Made by a program: the position numbers and the translations under genes
DNA from: Locusta migratoria
Taxonomy: Eukaryota; Arthropoda; Insecta; Orthoptera; Acrididae
Assembly (NCBI GenBank): GCA_026315105.1
Contig: CM048744.1
Location: forward strand, 25,523,759-25,587,758
DNA: 64,000 bases
Direction of reading: 5' to 3'
The notes under the pieces: generated by a model
The model's input: only the letters and a program-made list of their open reading frames with translations
What the model was told of the DNA's origin: nothing
The model's database searches: none
In this document: one piece after another, positions 1 to 10,872 of the stretch
How positions within the stretch are numbered: the first letter of the stretch is position 1
How the letters are laid out: each line of letters begins with the position of its first letter

Positions 1-529
1 TTACAAACATATCATCATTCGTTACTCTCGCTGCCAGTGCCACCCAGAAATAGGGCCGCTACATGGTCTTTGAAATAGTGAAAAAAGAAGAAAAACTAAC
101 TGTTACTCTTAACACTAGTTTAATATTTAAAATTGCCACCTAGATGCTGATTACCTGCTTTCTGTGACATTATACTGCGGAGAGTAGGTTCAGTGCAGTC
201 GATTTCCCTCGTGATTCAAATGCAGTTGTCATACAAATTAATCAAAAGTAGCGAGACCCATCCGTGATCTCTATTTAAAGTACTGTTCCCACACTTTAAG
301 TAGAGTCTTGGTATGCCGGAATGAACCGGAATAAATCGTGACGAAGCCAGTGGCACAGATAATAGTAGTGGCATTACATTTGCGAGCAGAGGAACTTTCG
401 TACTGTATTATGTGACATTAACAATTACGGTAATATCGTCAGGAATGAAAATGTGTCAGTGATAATTTTTGAGACAAGATAAAAAACATATAATTGACTA
501 TTGAACTGAAACCTTTACATTTAAAAAGA
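1..529. other. Unrecognised intergenic DNA
   Basis: AT-rich unique-looking sequence with no ORF, terminal repeat or RNA-like structure that I recognise. Confidence 0.5.
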
Positions 530-722
530 GCCGGCCGCGGTGGCCGAGGGGATTGAGGCGCTCCAGTCACGGTCTGCACGAGCACTACGGTCGGGGGTTC
601 GAATCCCCCCTCGGGCATGGATATTTGTGACGTCCTTAGTCTTAGCTAATTCATAAGTAGTTTGTAAGTTTAGGGACTGATGACCCCGTAGTTCAGTCCC
701 ATAAGCTATACAAACATTTGAT
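530..722 (+). repeat. tRNA-derived SINE, full length
   Basis: This is the reference copy of the window's commonest repeat. The head resembles a tRNA gene, with a box-A-like stretch at 541-560 and a box B (GGTTCGAATCC) at 596-606, the internal RNA polymerase III promoter of tRNA-derived SINEs. The body runs through 'GATGACCCCGTAGTT' to a tail ending in ACAAACATTTG. At least a dozen other copies lie in the window in both orientations. It encodes no protein and would depend on LINE enzymes for movement. A target duplication is not clear for this copy. Confidence 0.85.
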
Positions 723-955
723 TTAAGAATAATATAATAAAACGTATATTTAAGTTAAAAAGCAGGTGTCAGATAATCCAGGATTAAGTAGCAAACATGG
801 GCCAAGAAGTATAATCCAAAATGTTTGAAAACAAAAATAACCGTCTATAATCGTAAAGCTACGTAATATGCACTTAACGTTCGCCACGGATGTCTTTGTA
901 AATTACTCATCTCACGAGATCATTATCACAGAATATATGCATTCCCCTTATAGGA
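723..955. other. Unrecognised intergenic DNA
   Basis: AT-rich sequence between the SINE and an LTR-like block; nothing recognised. Confidence 0.4.
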
Positions 956-1400
956 TTTAGTTACAGTTTTCGCATTGGTAGCGTAGATATTGTGGCGTAC
1001 AGTCAGCGCCACATGCCAGACCTAAGAGATCGATTGTAGAGAAGGCAGCGATCGATAGAAAGCCAGTCGCACGCTTCCGCTTCCTCTTGGAGAGAGTAAC
1101 CGTAGACTCACGCCTTTTACAAGCTACTGTATGTAGGCTAACTAGCGTCTGGACAACTGTCAGAACTCGGCTACGCACTAGACAGTAACTACGCCACAGC
1201 GCAGCTAGCATCGTACGGAAGATGACGCTGCGAGAAGTGAGAAGACCAGATAAAAGCTGAGTACCATTGTATTCGTCAGTCAATAAAACTTGTGTTGTTA
1301 ATCTGAATAGAACTGTTCTAGATGTCTACGGTTCCTGCACCGCACGGTTCCTGACAACTAGACCGGCACGAGTAATCAACAAATGGCAGCGAGGATGGTA
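956..1400 (+). mobile_element. Possible LTR of a Gypsy-like retrotransposon
   Basis: The right part reads like the end of an LTR and the start of an internal region: an AATAAA at 1282-1287, then a stretch ending in AACAAA, then a primer-binding-site-like TGGCAGCGAGGATGG from 1384. The antisense ORF over 957-1283 has no recognisable domain and is probably fortuitous. The 5' boundary, a matching second LTR and a target duplication were not found, so this could equally be a unique sequence with chance resemblance. Confidence 0.3.
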
Positions 1401-1403
1401 CAA

Positions 1404-1531
1404 CAGATATGAGTAACGAAATGTATTTATGAGTAAGTTCGTATAGATACGACAGGTGAGAGTAACTAAATGTATTCATGTGTAACTTCGTTTCGATGCG
1501 CTAGATGGAAGTAACGAAATGTATTTCACCC
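1404..1531. repeat. 49-bp minisatellite, about 2.6 units
   Basis: The motif AGTAAC(G/T)AAATGTATT recurs at 1412, 1461 and 1510, giving an exact 49-bp period. The units differ by several substitutions, so the array is not recent. It lies just downstream of the PBS-like motif and may belong to the leader of the LTR-like element. Confidence 0.7.
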
Positions 1532-2147
1532 GTTCCGGTTTCCCGCTATAGCTGAATACGGATGCCTTTACCTCATCTTCATCAACAATTCTGATCTTCA
1601 TCAACACTTCTTCATAGCCCTCCATGACCTGTCCTCTGGTTTCCTCCTCACTCTTGGTACCCTCCATGTGGGCCTAACGATATTATCCAGCATCCACAAG
1701 CATCGCCTTCCAGTTCCTCTTCGAAGTAGTCCTCCTTGTAAATTAGGCGGATGCTATGAAATAAATCCTGTCTCTGATTAAACCATGGCGCAAGAACTGC
1801 ACGCCGTATACATCGACTCTAGTCAATGCGCAAGGGATATAATGACATCGAATGATGAATGGTCCTGGGTCGATGTACAGTTGTTGCACACAAATATTTC
1901 AGTCGCAATTTATACAGTTATCCCCACAATAATATTCCAAAATAAAGTCAGCAAAAGGAGTTGTACTTGAATCAGAACAATCCCCAGTTTTTAACAATAT
2001 TATTTACATGCTAAAGACAGCAAAAATTTAAGAACAGTAATTCAACAGGTCATTGATTCTCACATTATTCAACTAGAATGTGGCAAAAGATAACAAAGTA
2101 TGAGATGTTAAGATAAATTACGTCGCCTCGTCCCCCTTCATTGCAAG
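1532..2147. other. Unrecognised intergenic DNA
   Basis: Short ORFs only (for example about 61 codons at 1785-1970) without any domain. No repeat boundaries seen. Confidence 0.4.
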
Positions 2148-2174
2148 ACTGAAATTCAACCGAAATTCAAAATT

Positions 2175-2366
2175 CAAATGTTTGTACAGCTTATGGGACT
2201 TAACTACGGGGTTATCAGTCCCTAAACTTACAAACTACTTATAAACTACTTACGAACTAGGACGGCACAAATATCCATGCCCGAGGGGGGATTCGAACCC
2301 CAGACTGCAGTGGCCGTGCAGACCGTGACTGGAGCGCCTTAGTCCCCTCGGCCACCGCGGCCGGCC
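2175..2366 (-). repeat. tRNA-derived SINE, full length
   Basis: Reverse-strand copy; the tRNA-like head is at the right end near 2366 and the tail at the left. An 11-bp direct repeat (ACTGAAATTCA) occurs at 2148-2158 and 2368-2378. Between the left repeat and the body lies a short tail of repeated AATTC-type units. This is the expected pattern of a LINE-mobilised SINE with a simple-repeat tail. The box B region is mutated. Confidence 0.85.
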
Positions 2367-2379
2367 AACTGAAATTCAT

Positions 2380-2940
2380 ATGCACGATTGTGACACTGCC
2401 TATCTAACTACTTTTAGTAAGATTGTGAAGCTCAAACTATAGCGCCACTGGTCCTGTCGTGTTATCACATAAACTGGCAAAATTGAGCTATTTACACCGT
2501 GATCGTAGCCGCGTCTACGTCCCCTTTCTGATGCTAACGTAGAGCAGCAATAGGCACCAAAGAACGAAGTCGAACTAATCGTTCTTGTCACCAACAAGTG
2601 TACAAGTCGGGAAAGCTCAGAGCTGCGTCTAATTCACTTTACGCGTAGTCCAAGAAAACACACTCGTCCGTCACATTTGGCGACATCACCCAGAGTTATG
2701 TTCGCTTCGACAGCTGTTCACGTTCTCCCCATCATCGGCGTGGAGACCGCGCACAAAAGAACAAACTGACAATGCGTTTTGTCGTTCAGAAGCAAAGCCA
2801 GTCATGACTCAAATATCCCATGATACCGTCTATGACCAAGAGCTAATCACACAGCCGCTCACATGTGGTACCAAAACGCCCCCACGTAAGCTGACGTCTA
2901 GCCAGTGAGCATTCCTGATATTTTAGAGGATTCTCGGAAC
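2380..2940. other. Unrecognised intergenic DNA
   Basis: No supported gene. Mixed composition with a few short ORFs. Confidence 0.4.
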
Positions 2941-3691
2941 AAACAGACACCACCTTGGCGTGGCATTGAACTCCCAGGATCATCGTCGATACCTGGCGTC
3001 AGCGAGTGGCGAGGCCCTCAGACACAAGACATTTCTTCCCGACGTCCAAAACCACTTCTCGCTCCACATCGGTCCCTTCTCTAGAGGCCTCCGAGCCTCT
3101 TCTGGTGCAGGAAATATCCGATGCATTTCCCCCCCTCCTGGCCCGCGCACAGTGGCGGGAGATGGAGACCTCCCGGCTGTCTCTTCCGGGAAGGCGAACA
3201 GCCACAGATTCGCCATGGTTCCCAGCTCATTCGCTTCAGTTGGTAAGGTGCTCTGCTTGCTTCCTCTTAATATTTTGTAGATGCTCACCTTGATAAATAA
3301 TAACAGCATCTTGGTACCATCACAATCCTCTCCGGGGGACACAACCTTGAAGATGCACTGTCCGTGCGGTTGGAGAGGCTTGAACATCTGTGGGAAGCTG
3401 AGGGCTATACCGAAGTTAGAGAACCTACTGCCGGAAAGACCTAAGCTAATGGATGAGACTAAGAGTGTCCCACAACGTACCGTCTTCCTTATCCTCTCCC
3501 AATCCTTTCCCATTTCGCTTCCAAACCCAAAATGTGATGCGATCCGTGCCGAGGGGTGCGTGGCACATGGGTGGATGTGTCTCGAACGGAGCCTCAGGGA
3601 TACCGGGCGACCTCCCTGAGTAAGTAGCTTTGCAGCGCGCGGAGTTATCGTGGTGTGGACCATATAAATCTCCAAATCTCGTGGGACTAAG

Positions 3692-4700
3692 ATGAACACG
3701 GAGAAAAAAAAATATTTTAAGAGAATCTGAGGGGCAATCTGATACCTCAGATACTCAGACATCGGGATCAGGACCGATGGAGTGCACTCCTACTTCTCAG
3801 TCAGGGTCTAGACCTGAGCGAGAGGTGGGAACTGTAACAGAGAAGTTGGACCAGATTTGGATTAAGGCCTTGTCTGGGGCTCAGAGGAGGAAACTTTATC
3901 AAGGAACAGAAGCAAAAGGAAGGAAAAGAATGGTTTCCTAAACATAAATGGAGGGAATCAAAAGGGCTTGAGCCCAAAACCCCCAAAAAGAAACTGCCTC
4001 AGGTCGAAGGGGATACACAGACCCCCTCGACGTCAAAGACAGGTGGCAAGAGGGTTATGGAGGAATCTAAGACTTCCTCCTCTCTGGACAAACGTGATTC
4101 TAAAAGTCTGAGGCAGGAAATATGTAAACAGACCTATAGTACTGCAGTCCCGGTCTTTAGAATGGCGATTGTCCAAGAAGGATACCAACTGGTGAGCATC
4201 ACTTTGCAGCAGGAGGAGCTCGTTCAGATGGCCCTCTTTGAAGAGATTGGGGGGGGGGGGATGCTGGTCCAGGACCCAAATTCAGGAGGGTCTATCTAGA
4301 TCGCGGTGCCCTCATTTTTGTCTGTGAGGGGGACCACTCAGGAGAATGGCTTAAGAACAAGGGCCCATGATATCCCCGTGGAAGGATGCAATGATGCGGG
4401 TCAAGACAGCAGCCGAACTCCAGAAGACCGCGAAGGTATCAATATGGGTACCAAAGATCCTTAAGGATGTCTCTCCAAAGACTCTGTTCGAGAAAATAAG
4501 GGTCCAGAACCCGAAAGTCTCGACAGAGGATTGGAGGGTTATTAACCAAAAGGTCGTTCCGGAAGGACGAACTCTGGTGGTGGAGGTCGGAGAGAAGTCC
4601 CTGAAGGCATTGCGAGAACAAGGCCTGAAACTGTTTTTAGGATTCTCTCAGGTCGCCGTCAGGACCTTAAAAGCAATAATGGCAGCAAGATGGGGACTGG
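3692..4700 (+). pseudogene. LINE ORF1 remnant (gag-like nucleic-acid-binding protein)
   Basis: Fragments of a lysine-rich ORF1 are visible in two frames. One piece at 4100-4299 carries 'FRMAIVQEGYQLVSITLQQE', and the next, from about 4315, reads 'RGALIFVCEG' followed by 'WLK', 'VSIWVPKIL' and 'WRVINQKVVPEGRTLVVEV'. This set of blocks is typical of ORF1 in insect LOA-type LINEs. A G-run at 4250-4260 coincides with a change of frame. ORF1 proteins bind element RNA and form the ribonucleoprotein. Stops at several points make this a pseudogene. The ORF from 4367 runs on into the endonuclease without a stop, so the ORF1/ORF2 boundary is blurred in this copy. Confidence 0.6.
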
Positions 4701-5350
4701 AGTTACTGCAGATAAATCTGCAGCACAGTAAAGGGGCCACTGCTGCCTTGAGCCGTCGCCTGGGGAGACAGGAGGTGGACGTGGCCCTGATACAAGAACC
4801 CTATTTATACAAAGTGGGTGTATCGGGCCTCGGTGGTACTGGAGGTAAGCTGATTTATGCCAGAAATCTAAAAAACTCCAGAACATGCATTTATGTTAGA
4901 AATGGAATACCTTTCATACCAATGATGGATTTTTGTTCCAGGGACCTGGTGACCATCAGGATGCAGCAATGTGAGGAAGGTATCACGAGGGAAACTGTTT
5001 TGGCCTCAGCATACCTTCCTTACGAAGACAGCTCTCCTCCTTCTTTGGAAGTGAGGAAACTGACGGAAGCCTGCCATCGGCAAGGTGACGAACTGGTGGT
5101 GGGATGTGATGCCAATGCCCACAATCTATCGTGGGGCAGCAAGGACACTAACAGTAGAGGTGAGCACCTTCTTGAATTTCTCCTATCTAACAACTTGGTG
5201 ATCCTGAATAGGGGTGATGAAACTACATTCAGGAATAGTAGAATGGAAGAAGTAATTGACATAACTTTTAGTTCCATGATGATGGGAAGTTACGTCAAAC
5301 AGTGGCATGTGGTCCTGGAGCCATCCTCATTAGATCACATGTATATTTAA
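4690..5350 (+). pseudogene. LINE ORF2: apurinic-like endonuclease domain
   Basis: Start of ORF2. The frame reads 'LQINLQHSKGATAALSRRL', then 'DVALIQEPYL' (catalytic Glu), 'VVGCDANAHNLSWGS' (the GDxNAH block) and 'SLDHMYI' near the end (Ser-Asp/Leu-Asp-His block). These are the exonuclease-endonuclease-phosphatase motifs of I/R1/LOA-type LINEs, which nick target DNA to prime reverse transcription. The frame stops at 5350 just after the DH motif, although related sequence continues downstream. Confidence 0.8.
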
Positions 5351-6871
5351 GTCAAGGTTGAAATTGGAACCAAACAGACCATGGCCTATAGGAACCCCAT
5401 GAAAACGCACTGGGAGACATATAGGAAAGACCTTGACTTTAGCCTATCGGAAATTAAAACTGCGATAAGGAATCCAGCATAGTTTGAAGAAGTAGCAGAG
5501 GCTGTAACCTCTGCTACAGTGACCTCATCCCAGGACAACTGCTCAAACACCAAGAAGTGCACAAATAGGAGTTTGCCTTGGTGGAATAATAATCTGGAAA
5601 TGCAAAGGAAACAGGTACGAAGGTGCAAAGGAGAATGGGCAAAGTATCGTGAGGCCCTTGTCAATTACAACCTTGCCATCAGATGGGCAAAGGAGGCATC
5701 CTAGAAGATATTCTGTGAGGAAGTGGATGGCACGGGTGTCAAGTGAGACTTCATAAAATCCTCACTAGGGTACCAACTAATCCAGGAGGAACAATGAGGA
5801 AGGAGGATCGGAAGTATACAAAGACAGCACATGAAACGCTGGAACTGCTCCTCAAAACTCACTTTCCTCGATATACTCTGGTGGATAACTCAGACCAGAA
5901 TGCAATTCCTGAGAGACAACGGTTCTTAGGTATTCGCAAAGAGGACTGGGATTTGGCCAAGGAGTGTGTTGATCTCAGTAAGGTCCGATGGGCGGTGGGA
6001 ACATTTCAACCGTTCAAGTCACCTGGCCCTGATGGAATCTTTCCAGCTCTCCTGCAAAAAGCGGGAGAAAATCTTTAGATTCCTATGTAGGTTATTCAGG
6101 GTTATCCCAGCAGCAGGAATCATTCCCAATGCCTGGAAGGCAGTAAAGGTCGTCTTCACTCCTAAACCAGGGAGAATTGTTCATACCAAGGCCAAGCATA
6201 TGAGACCAATCAGCCTGTCGACCTTCATTCTTAAGACATTGGAAAAGCAGGTTAATGTGCATGTTGGAGAAAGGAGGTTAAGTAGGGCTTTTCTACATTC
6301 AAACCAACATGCATATCAGCCAAGTAAATCATGTGAGACAGCTCTCCACCAACTTGTTGGGAAGGTGGAGAAAGCACTAAACTTTCAAGAAATAGCCCTC
6401 TGTATCTTCCTGGACATCGAGGGGGCTTTTAGCTACACGACCTTCTATTCCATGGTTAGGGCAGCAGAGGTGCATGACCTAGGGACCACTATATGTAGGT
6501 GGACTAGGGCCATACACAGTGGAAGAAAGGTAGAGGCTACCATGATGAATGAAAAAATGGTAATCATCACCACTAGCGGTTGCCCACAAGGAGGAGTTCT
6601 TTCCCCTTTATTGTGGAATCTAGTGGTGAATGATCTCACATTGGAGAATTAAACTCTAGGCAGTACTTTTGCCAAGGATACGCAGATGATCTTGTCATAG
6701 TAATACTTGGCAAATTTGCTGACACAGTGAAGAATATGGCACAAGGTGCGTTGGACATTGTGCAATACTGGTGCAGAAAACAGGATCTGGGGGTTAGTCC
6801 TAAGAAGACTGTTGTTGTACCATTCACAAGGAAACATCCAACACTCAAGTTGGAATCTAAAGCTTTTCAAT
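5351..6871 (+). pseudogene. LINE ORF2: reverse transcriptase domain, frameshifted
   Basis: The RT lies in at least three frames. At 5743-6078 it ends in 'FKSPGPDGIFPALLQKAGENL' (RT block 2). From about 6060 the frame of 5966-6652 carries 'MRPISLSTFILKTLEKQV', 'FLDIEGAFSYTTF' (motif A, catalytic Asp kept) and 'GCPQGGVLSPLLWNLV' (motif B). A further shift at about 6650-6672 brings 'QGYADDLVIV' (motif C, 6676-6705, both Asp kept) and 'VSPKKTVVVPFTRK'. The catalytic Asp residues survive while the frame does not. A small piece at 5519-5704 between endonuclease and RT belongs to the same protein. Confidence 0.85.
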
Positions 6872-8440
6872 GAAGCGCTACCTGTGAAGGGGACAGTGAA
6901 ATATCTAGGGGTTACCCTAGATGAGAAACTGACGTGACCCCTCACATCAGGAATATTTGCTCCAAGGCAAAAGGTACTCTTGTGAGTACCAGGAGAGCTT
7001 GTGGCAAAAATTGGGGCCTGAGCCCAAAGGGTATGCACTGGATATACACAACAGTGATTAGACCCAGGATCACCTATGGGGCGGTCGTGTGATGGAAGAA
7101 GGTAGAACAGCAGGTTACTGCTAAGGAGCTTGGTAAGGTGCAGAGATTAGCCTGCTTAGCCATAACAGGCAGATTAGCAGCACACCAACTGCTGGGGTGG
7201 AAACCATGCTGGATATGCCCCCATTACACCTTTGGGTCAAGATGGAGGCAGCGGCTGGTGCATACAGACTCAAATCTGGCAACAACTGGAACTCTTTGGG
7301 ATATCCAGAATCACACCCTAAAATAGTGAGTGAGGTAAATATAGGAAAGGTTGGGGAAATGCCAGCCGACTATATTATAACCCCATACTGCTTCAACAAG
7401 CCTTTCAATATAACAATTGGAAGTAGGGAGCAGTGGGAGAAAATAGTTTGACACCGTACGGGGGATATTGTCTGGTTCACTGACGGGTCAAAATCGGACC
7501 AAGGCGTTGGGGCCGGGGTATACGGGGTGCAGCCAAGGCTGGAGGGCGTCATCTCTCTAGGGAAACTGGCCTCAGTGTTCCAGGCCGAAATCACTGCCAT
7601 CAGGGCATGTGTGGAGGAGAATTTGCGTAGGTGCTACAAAGATCGTAGCATCTATATCTATTCAGACAACCAGGCAGCCCTGAGATCACTGGCAGCTCCT
7701 GCAAGAAGGTCTAAAACTGTTGCAGAATGTCACAGAGTTCTGGTCGAGCTAGGGGAAAGCAATAGAGTAAAACTATTGTCGGTCCCTGGTCACTCGGGGA
7801 TCAGTGGCAACGAACATGCCGACAGATTAGCCAGGATGCTGGCAGAGACTCCATTTATTGGACCGGAACCTGTCCTGACAATCACCAAGGCAATGATCAA
7901 ATTGGAGCTACGTAACTGGCTCAGAAGACAGCACGTAGAATATTGGTCCAAAGTCTACAAACAAAAACATGGCAAGGTAATGATGCCAAAGCCATGTTTT
8001 AAAAGAAGCTCTGCAATCCTGGGTCTGAACAGGAGAGAGATTAGACTCATGGTTGGATTGATGACAAGCCATGGGAATTTCAAAAAACAGCTACATACAA
8101 TGGGAATAACAGAAGAGGACCCTAAAAGTAGGATCTCTGATGACGGTGATGAAACTGCATCACATCTAATCTTCGAATGCATTGCATTGGAGAGTACAGA
8201 ACATTTGGGACAGACAGACCCGAAGAAATTGTGTCTAATAAAGAACTGGTAAAGGGACTCCTTGCACTGTTCAAGGGCATTGGTTGGCTTTACCAGATAT
8301 ACAGGGAGCGATACCGCACACTAAACTTAGTTTCGGTGCAGGCAGTGGCGGGTTGGACTAAGACTGTTTTGGCTTCCCTGGAAAAATCAAATCAAATCAA
8401 ACCGTCACAATCGTATATAGTGGAGACTGGGACACGTTGA
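6872..8440 (+). pseudogene. LINE ORF2: thumb/connection and RNase H domain
   Basis: 'VKYLGVTLDEKLT' at about 6899-6937 is the RT thumb region, followed by 'GLSPKGMHWIYTTVIRPRITYG'-type sequence. From 7465 an RNase H domain appears: 'VWFTDGSKSD', then after a shift near 7500 'FQAEITAIRACVEENL', 'IYSDNQAALRSL' and 'GNEHADRLARML'. These hold the four acidic residues (D-E-D-D) of RNase HI, which removes template RNA. The long open frame is 7527-8252; the last part of the protein continues in another frame to 8440, past the point where the AAATC tail starts. Confidence 0.85.
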
Positions 8441-9088
8441 GCATAAGTGCAGGATTGCCCAGTCGAATTAGTTCGTGCAGTAGACGCTAGATCGTCCTAG
8501 GAATCAAACAGAGAGTAGGTAGCACTGTGCCTCTCCTTATACAGGGCCAACATCGCTGGCGGCGAAGTTTTAGACAAGCTGTAGTCCTTAATTGTTTCTG
8601 TGCGCGTTTCAGTAAAATTCTTCTCGTCGGTTAAGGTGTGTTATTTAAGTTTTGCTTGCTTTAGGCGCAACGGGGTGACTAGTATGATAAAAGGTCGTAC
8701 TTTAAGGATTATTTCTATATCGCATAAAGACTTAACTGCTTCAGTGAGTTTTCTAAAGAACAGAATGTATTGTGGAGATGGCAATGGGGCAGGTTGGCCC
8801 AGAGAGGACGGGGCACGATGGCCAGCCGAGATAACCTGTCACGTCCTGTAGGAGCTGCACTTCTTTACACTCGAGGAAAGGTTTGTTACTTTTAATGATA
8901 TCAACGTTTACAATTCTTCGAGTTCATTAAATTATTAACATAATTGTCGAAGTTAAACGTATTTTGATACGTTTCAGAGGTCATAAGATCGTCATATTCA
9001 CGCGATAAAAAGAGTTGAATAAACGCCAACCAGTAAATTTTGTTTTAATCTTAAACTGTGATCTGAGAAGTCAGAATCCCTTTCATTT

Positions 9089-9090
<2 letters not shown>
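8441..9090. other. Unrecognised DNA, possible DNA-transposon margin
   Basis: No gene. At 8792-8815 there is TTGGCCCAGAGAGGAC followed by GGGGCACGATGGCC. Related words recur in inverted orientation near 9836-9848 and 10032-10057, which hints at the margins of a degenerate DNA element that includes the psq-type relic. Confidence 0.35.

Positions 9091-9132
<42 letters not shown>
9091..9132. repeat. Poly(T) tract, 42 nt
   Basis: Uninterrupted T run. It could be the poly(A) tail of a minus-strand retrocopy, but no retrocopy is recognisable beside it. Confidence 0.9.
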
Positions 9133-9186
9133 CAAAACATGAGTTGTTGCTCTGGTTTAAACCTTTGTTTGATTTGTAGCATCATA

Positions 9187-9480
9187 AAAATGATAGGAAA
9201 TTATAAAAGGATGAGAGAGGAATGATTTGTGGAGATACGATGCTAAAAGCAGTTTCAGAAGTAAAAGAAAAGATCTGTGAGGACTGTTAGCAAAGACTAT
9301 GGGATTCCAAGAAAATCGTACTGGAGGTACTGTGCTGAGTACAGACAGCCCTCATGTCAGTTTCCACAGGTAATTGAAACTCAGGGAACAGAAACTGACT
9401 TTCAACTGTTCTCATTGGGCCAAAACACTGCAAAGAAATACTAAAAAAAATTAGATCATTGGCTAGAAAAGCCCTTTTTC
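9187..9480 (+). pseudogene. Relic of a psq-type helix-turn-helix protein (pogo-like transposase N-terminus?)
   Basis: The plus strand reads 'NYKRMREE', later 'RTVSKDYGIPRKSYWRYCAEYRQPSCQFPQ' in pieces separated by stops. The NYKR...YGIPR(K/T) pattern is the psq/CENP-B N-terminal DNA-binding helix-turn-helix, found at the start of pogo/Tigger-like transposases and of some host regulators. No DDE catalytic region follows. Weak inverted matches at 8792 and 10057 would fit a decayed pogo-like element. A host-gene fragment cannot be excluded. Confidence 0.4.
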
Positions 9481-10720
9481 AAAAAGGATAGATGATAATG
9501 ATGATGAGGAAGGGTCACAGGAATTCAGTTCACGAACTGGAAGCGTTAGGCTCATCAGAGATGAGTGAAAAATGAAATCCGTGGACTATTTTATGAGTGT
9601 TAAAACTGTGCTGATCCTTTGGAGCTGGACATTGATTAAAGTTCACTGGTTTGTATTAAGACACTGTAAATTGTAGTAAGTTTAACCTGTCCTGTTGTCA
9701 TTGTTTTCAATGTTAAGCATTTAACTCAATATGAAACTTGATATTATGTAAAGTACATTTCCTGATAATTGATATTTTTGTTTTGATTTCCTAGTTATAC
9801 TTACCAAACGACTACGCGGGCTCGTACCCCAGCCTCTGGGCCAACTTACTTCGAGGTATGGGCAGATTGGCCCCCTTGACTTATGTCCAGTAATTAATCT
9901 TTTTCTAATATTTCAAGTGATTTTTCAAGCTTAATAACTGCCATCCAGAATCAGTAAAGAACTAATGTTTAATATGATTTCATAAATTAAAATATGTCAA
10001 ATAAATTCATATTAACAAAAATAAAAAGATATGGCCAACGTGCCTCGGTGTCCCCTACACTGCAACTCGTGCCATACAGTTAACATTAATGTTAATAATG
10101 TTAATAATGCAAGATTCTGAGCAGTACAGCCAGCGCATACAGACTTCATTCCTTATGAGTCTTCCAGTGAATATTATTCTCGCAACTTCCTTGCCCACAA
10201 TTCGCTGTATGTGGTCGTTCCATTCCGAATTCCTTTTTGTTGTGCGTTAACGGATATTGTATGAAACGAATTGCCTGCAGCGGTCGTTCAGAAATAGTGA
10301 GCCTTGTTCCTGTGTATTCGCAGTACGTCACAGTTATTTAAGATGACGCTTGCAGCAAGCATCGTTATGCTGCAGATCTGCATGCATTCGACAGAGTTTT
10401 CTAGCACTGTGATGCTCTGTGTAACACAGCCTCATGGGACTTCTTCTACTTGTTTAGTTATATGTATTGTGAAGAGGAGTAGTCCAGTACCACTTCCTTG
10501 CGGTGCTGCACAAATTAATTTCACATCGGAAGAATCGACTCCAGCTGATATTCTCCATTCCGCGTCATATCCAGATGCCACGTGCTTCAGTTCTCCTCTC
10601 TTGTTGCTTTCTCAGACGACTACATTTATGGAGACTAAGTAAACCTAGCCAAGCTGCGCTGTCACTCACTCTTAAATGAAATCATCGGAAAAGTAAATGA
10701 AAGAATTATTACGAATGTAA
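9481..10720. other. Unrecognised DNA
   Basis: AT-rich. The plus-strand ORF at 10304-10642 and minus ORF at 10146-10331 have no domain. Short repeats of GTTAATAAT occur near 10085-10110. Confidence 0.4.
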
Positions 10721-10725
10721 ATTCA

Positions 10726-10872
10726 CCGATCGCAGTCGGGGATTCGAGTCCCCCCTCGGGCATTGGTGTTTGTGTTGTCCTTAGGTTAATTTATCTTAGT
10801 TTAAATAGTTTGTAAGCTACGGACCAATAACAACGCAGTTGAGTCCGACAGATTTACAAACATTTGAACATT
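10726..10872 (+). repeat. SINE, 5'-truncated, divergent subfamily
   Basis: Begins near the box B (GGGATTCGAGTCCC at about 10739) and runs to the ACAAACATTTGAACATT tail. The body differs from the main type: it reads 'GGACCAATAACAACGCAGTT' where the main type has 'GGACTGATGACCCCGTAGTT'. This suggests a sister subfamily. Confidence 0.75.

Larger units (their letters stand above)
2950..8404 (+). mobile_element. LOA/I-superclade non-LTR retrotransposon (LINE), degenerate
   Basis: A plus-strand LINE with recognisable ORF1, endonuclease, reverse transcriptase and RNase H in the usual order. It ends in a short AAATC/AAATCA tandem tail at about 8386-8404. The left boundary is uncertain: 2950-3690 looks like the 5' leader by position and by its association with the ORF, not by any terminal signal. 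Stops and at least four frameshifts break the reading frames, so this copy is dead. A C-terminal RNase H places it in the I/LOA/R1-like branch rather than RTE, CR1 or Jockey; the finer clade call (LOA) rests on my memory of related proteins. Confidence 0.8.

Noticed and set aside
530..620. tRNA genes at the SINE heads
   Set aside because: Box A/B-like sequence is present, but the heads do not fold into a full cloverleaf by eye, recur in many copies with a common SINE body, and have target duplications.
2980..3762. 260-codon minus-strand ORF
   Set aside because: It lies antisense over the GC-rich 5' region of the LOA-type LINE, overlaps open frames on the other strand and shows no domain or codon pattern of its own.
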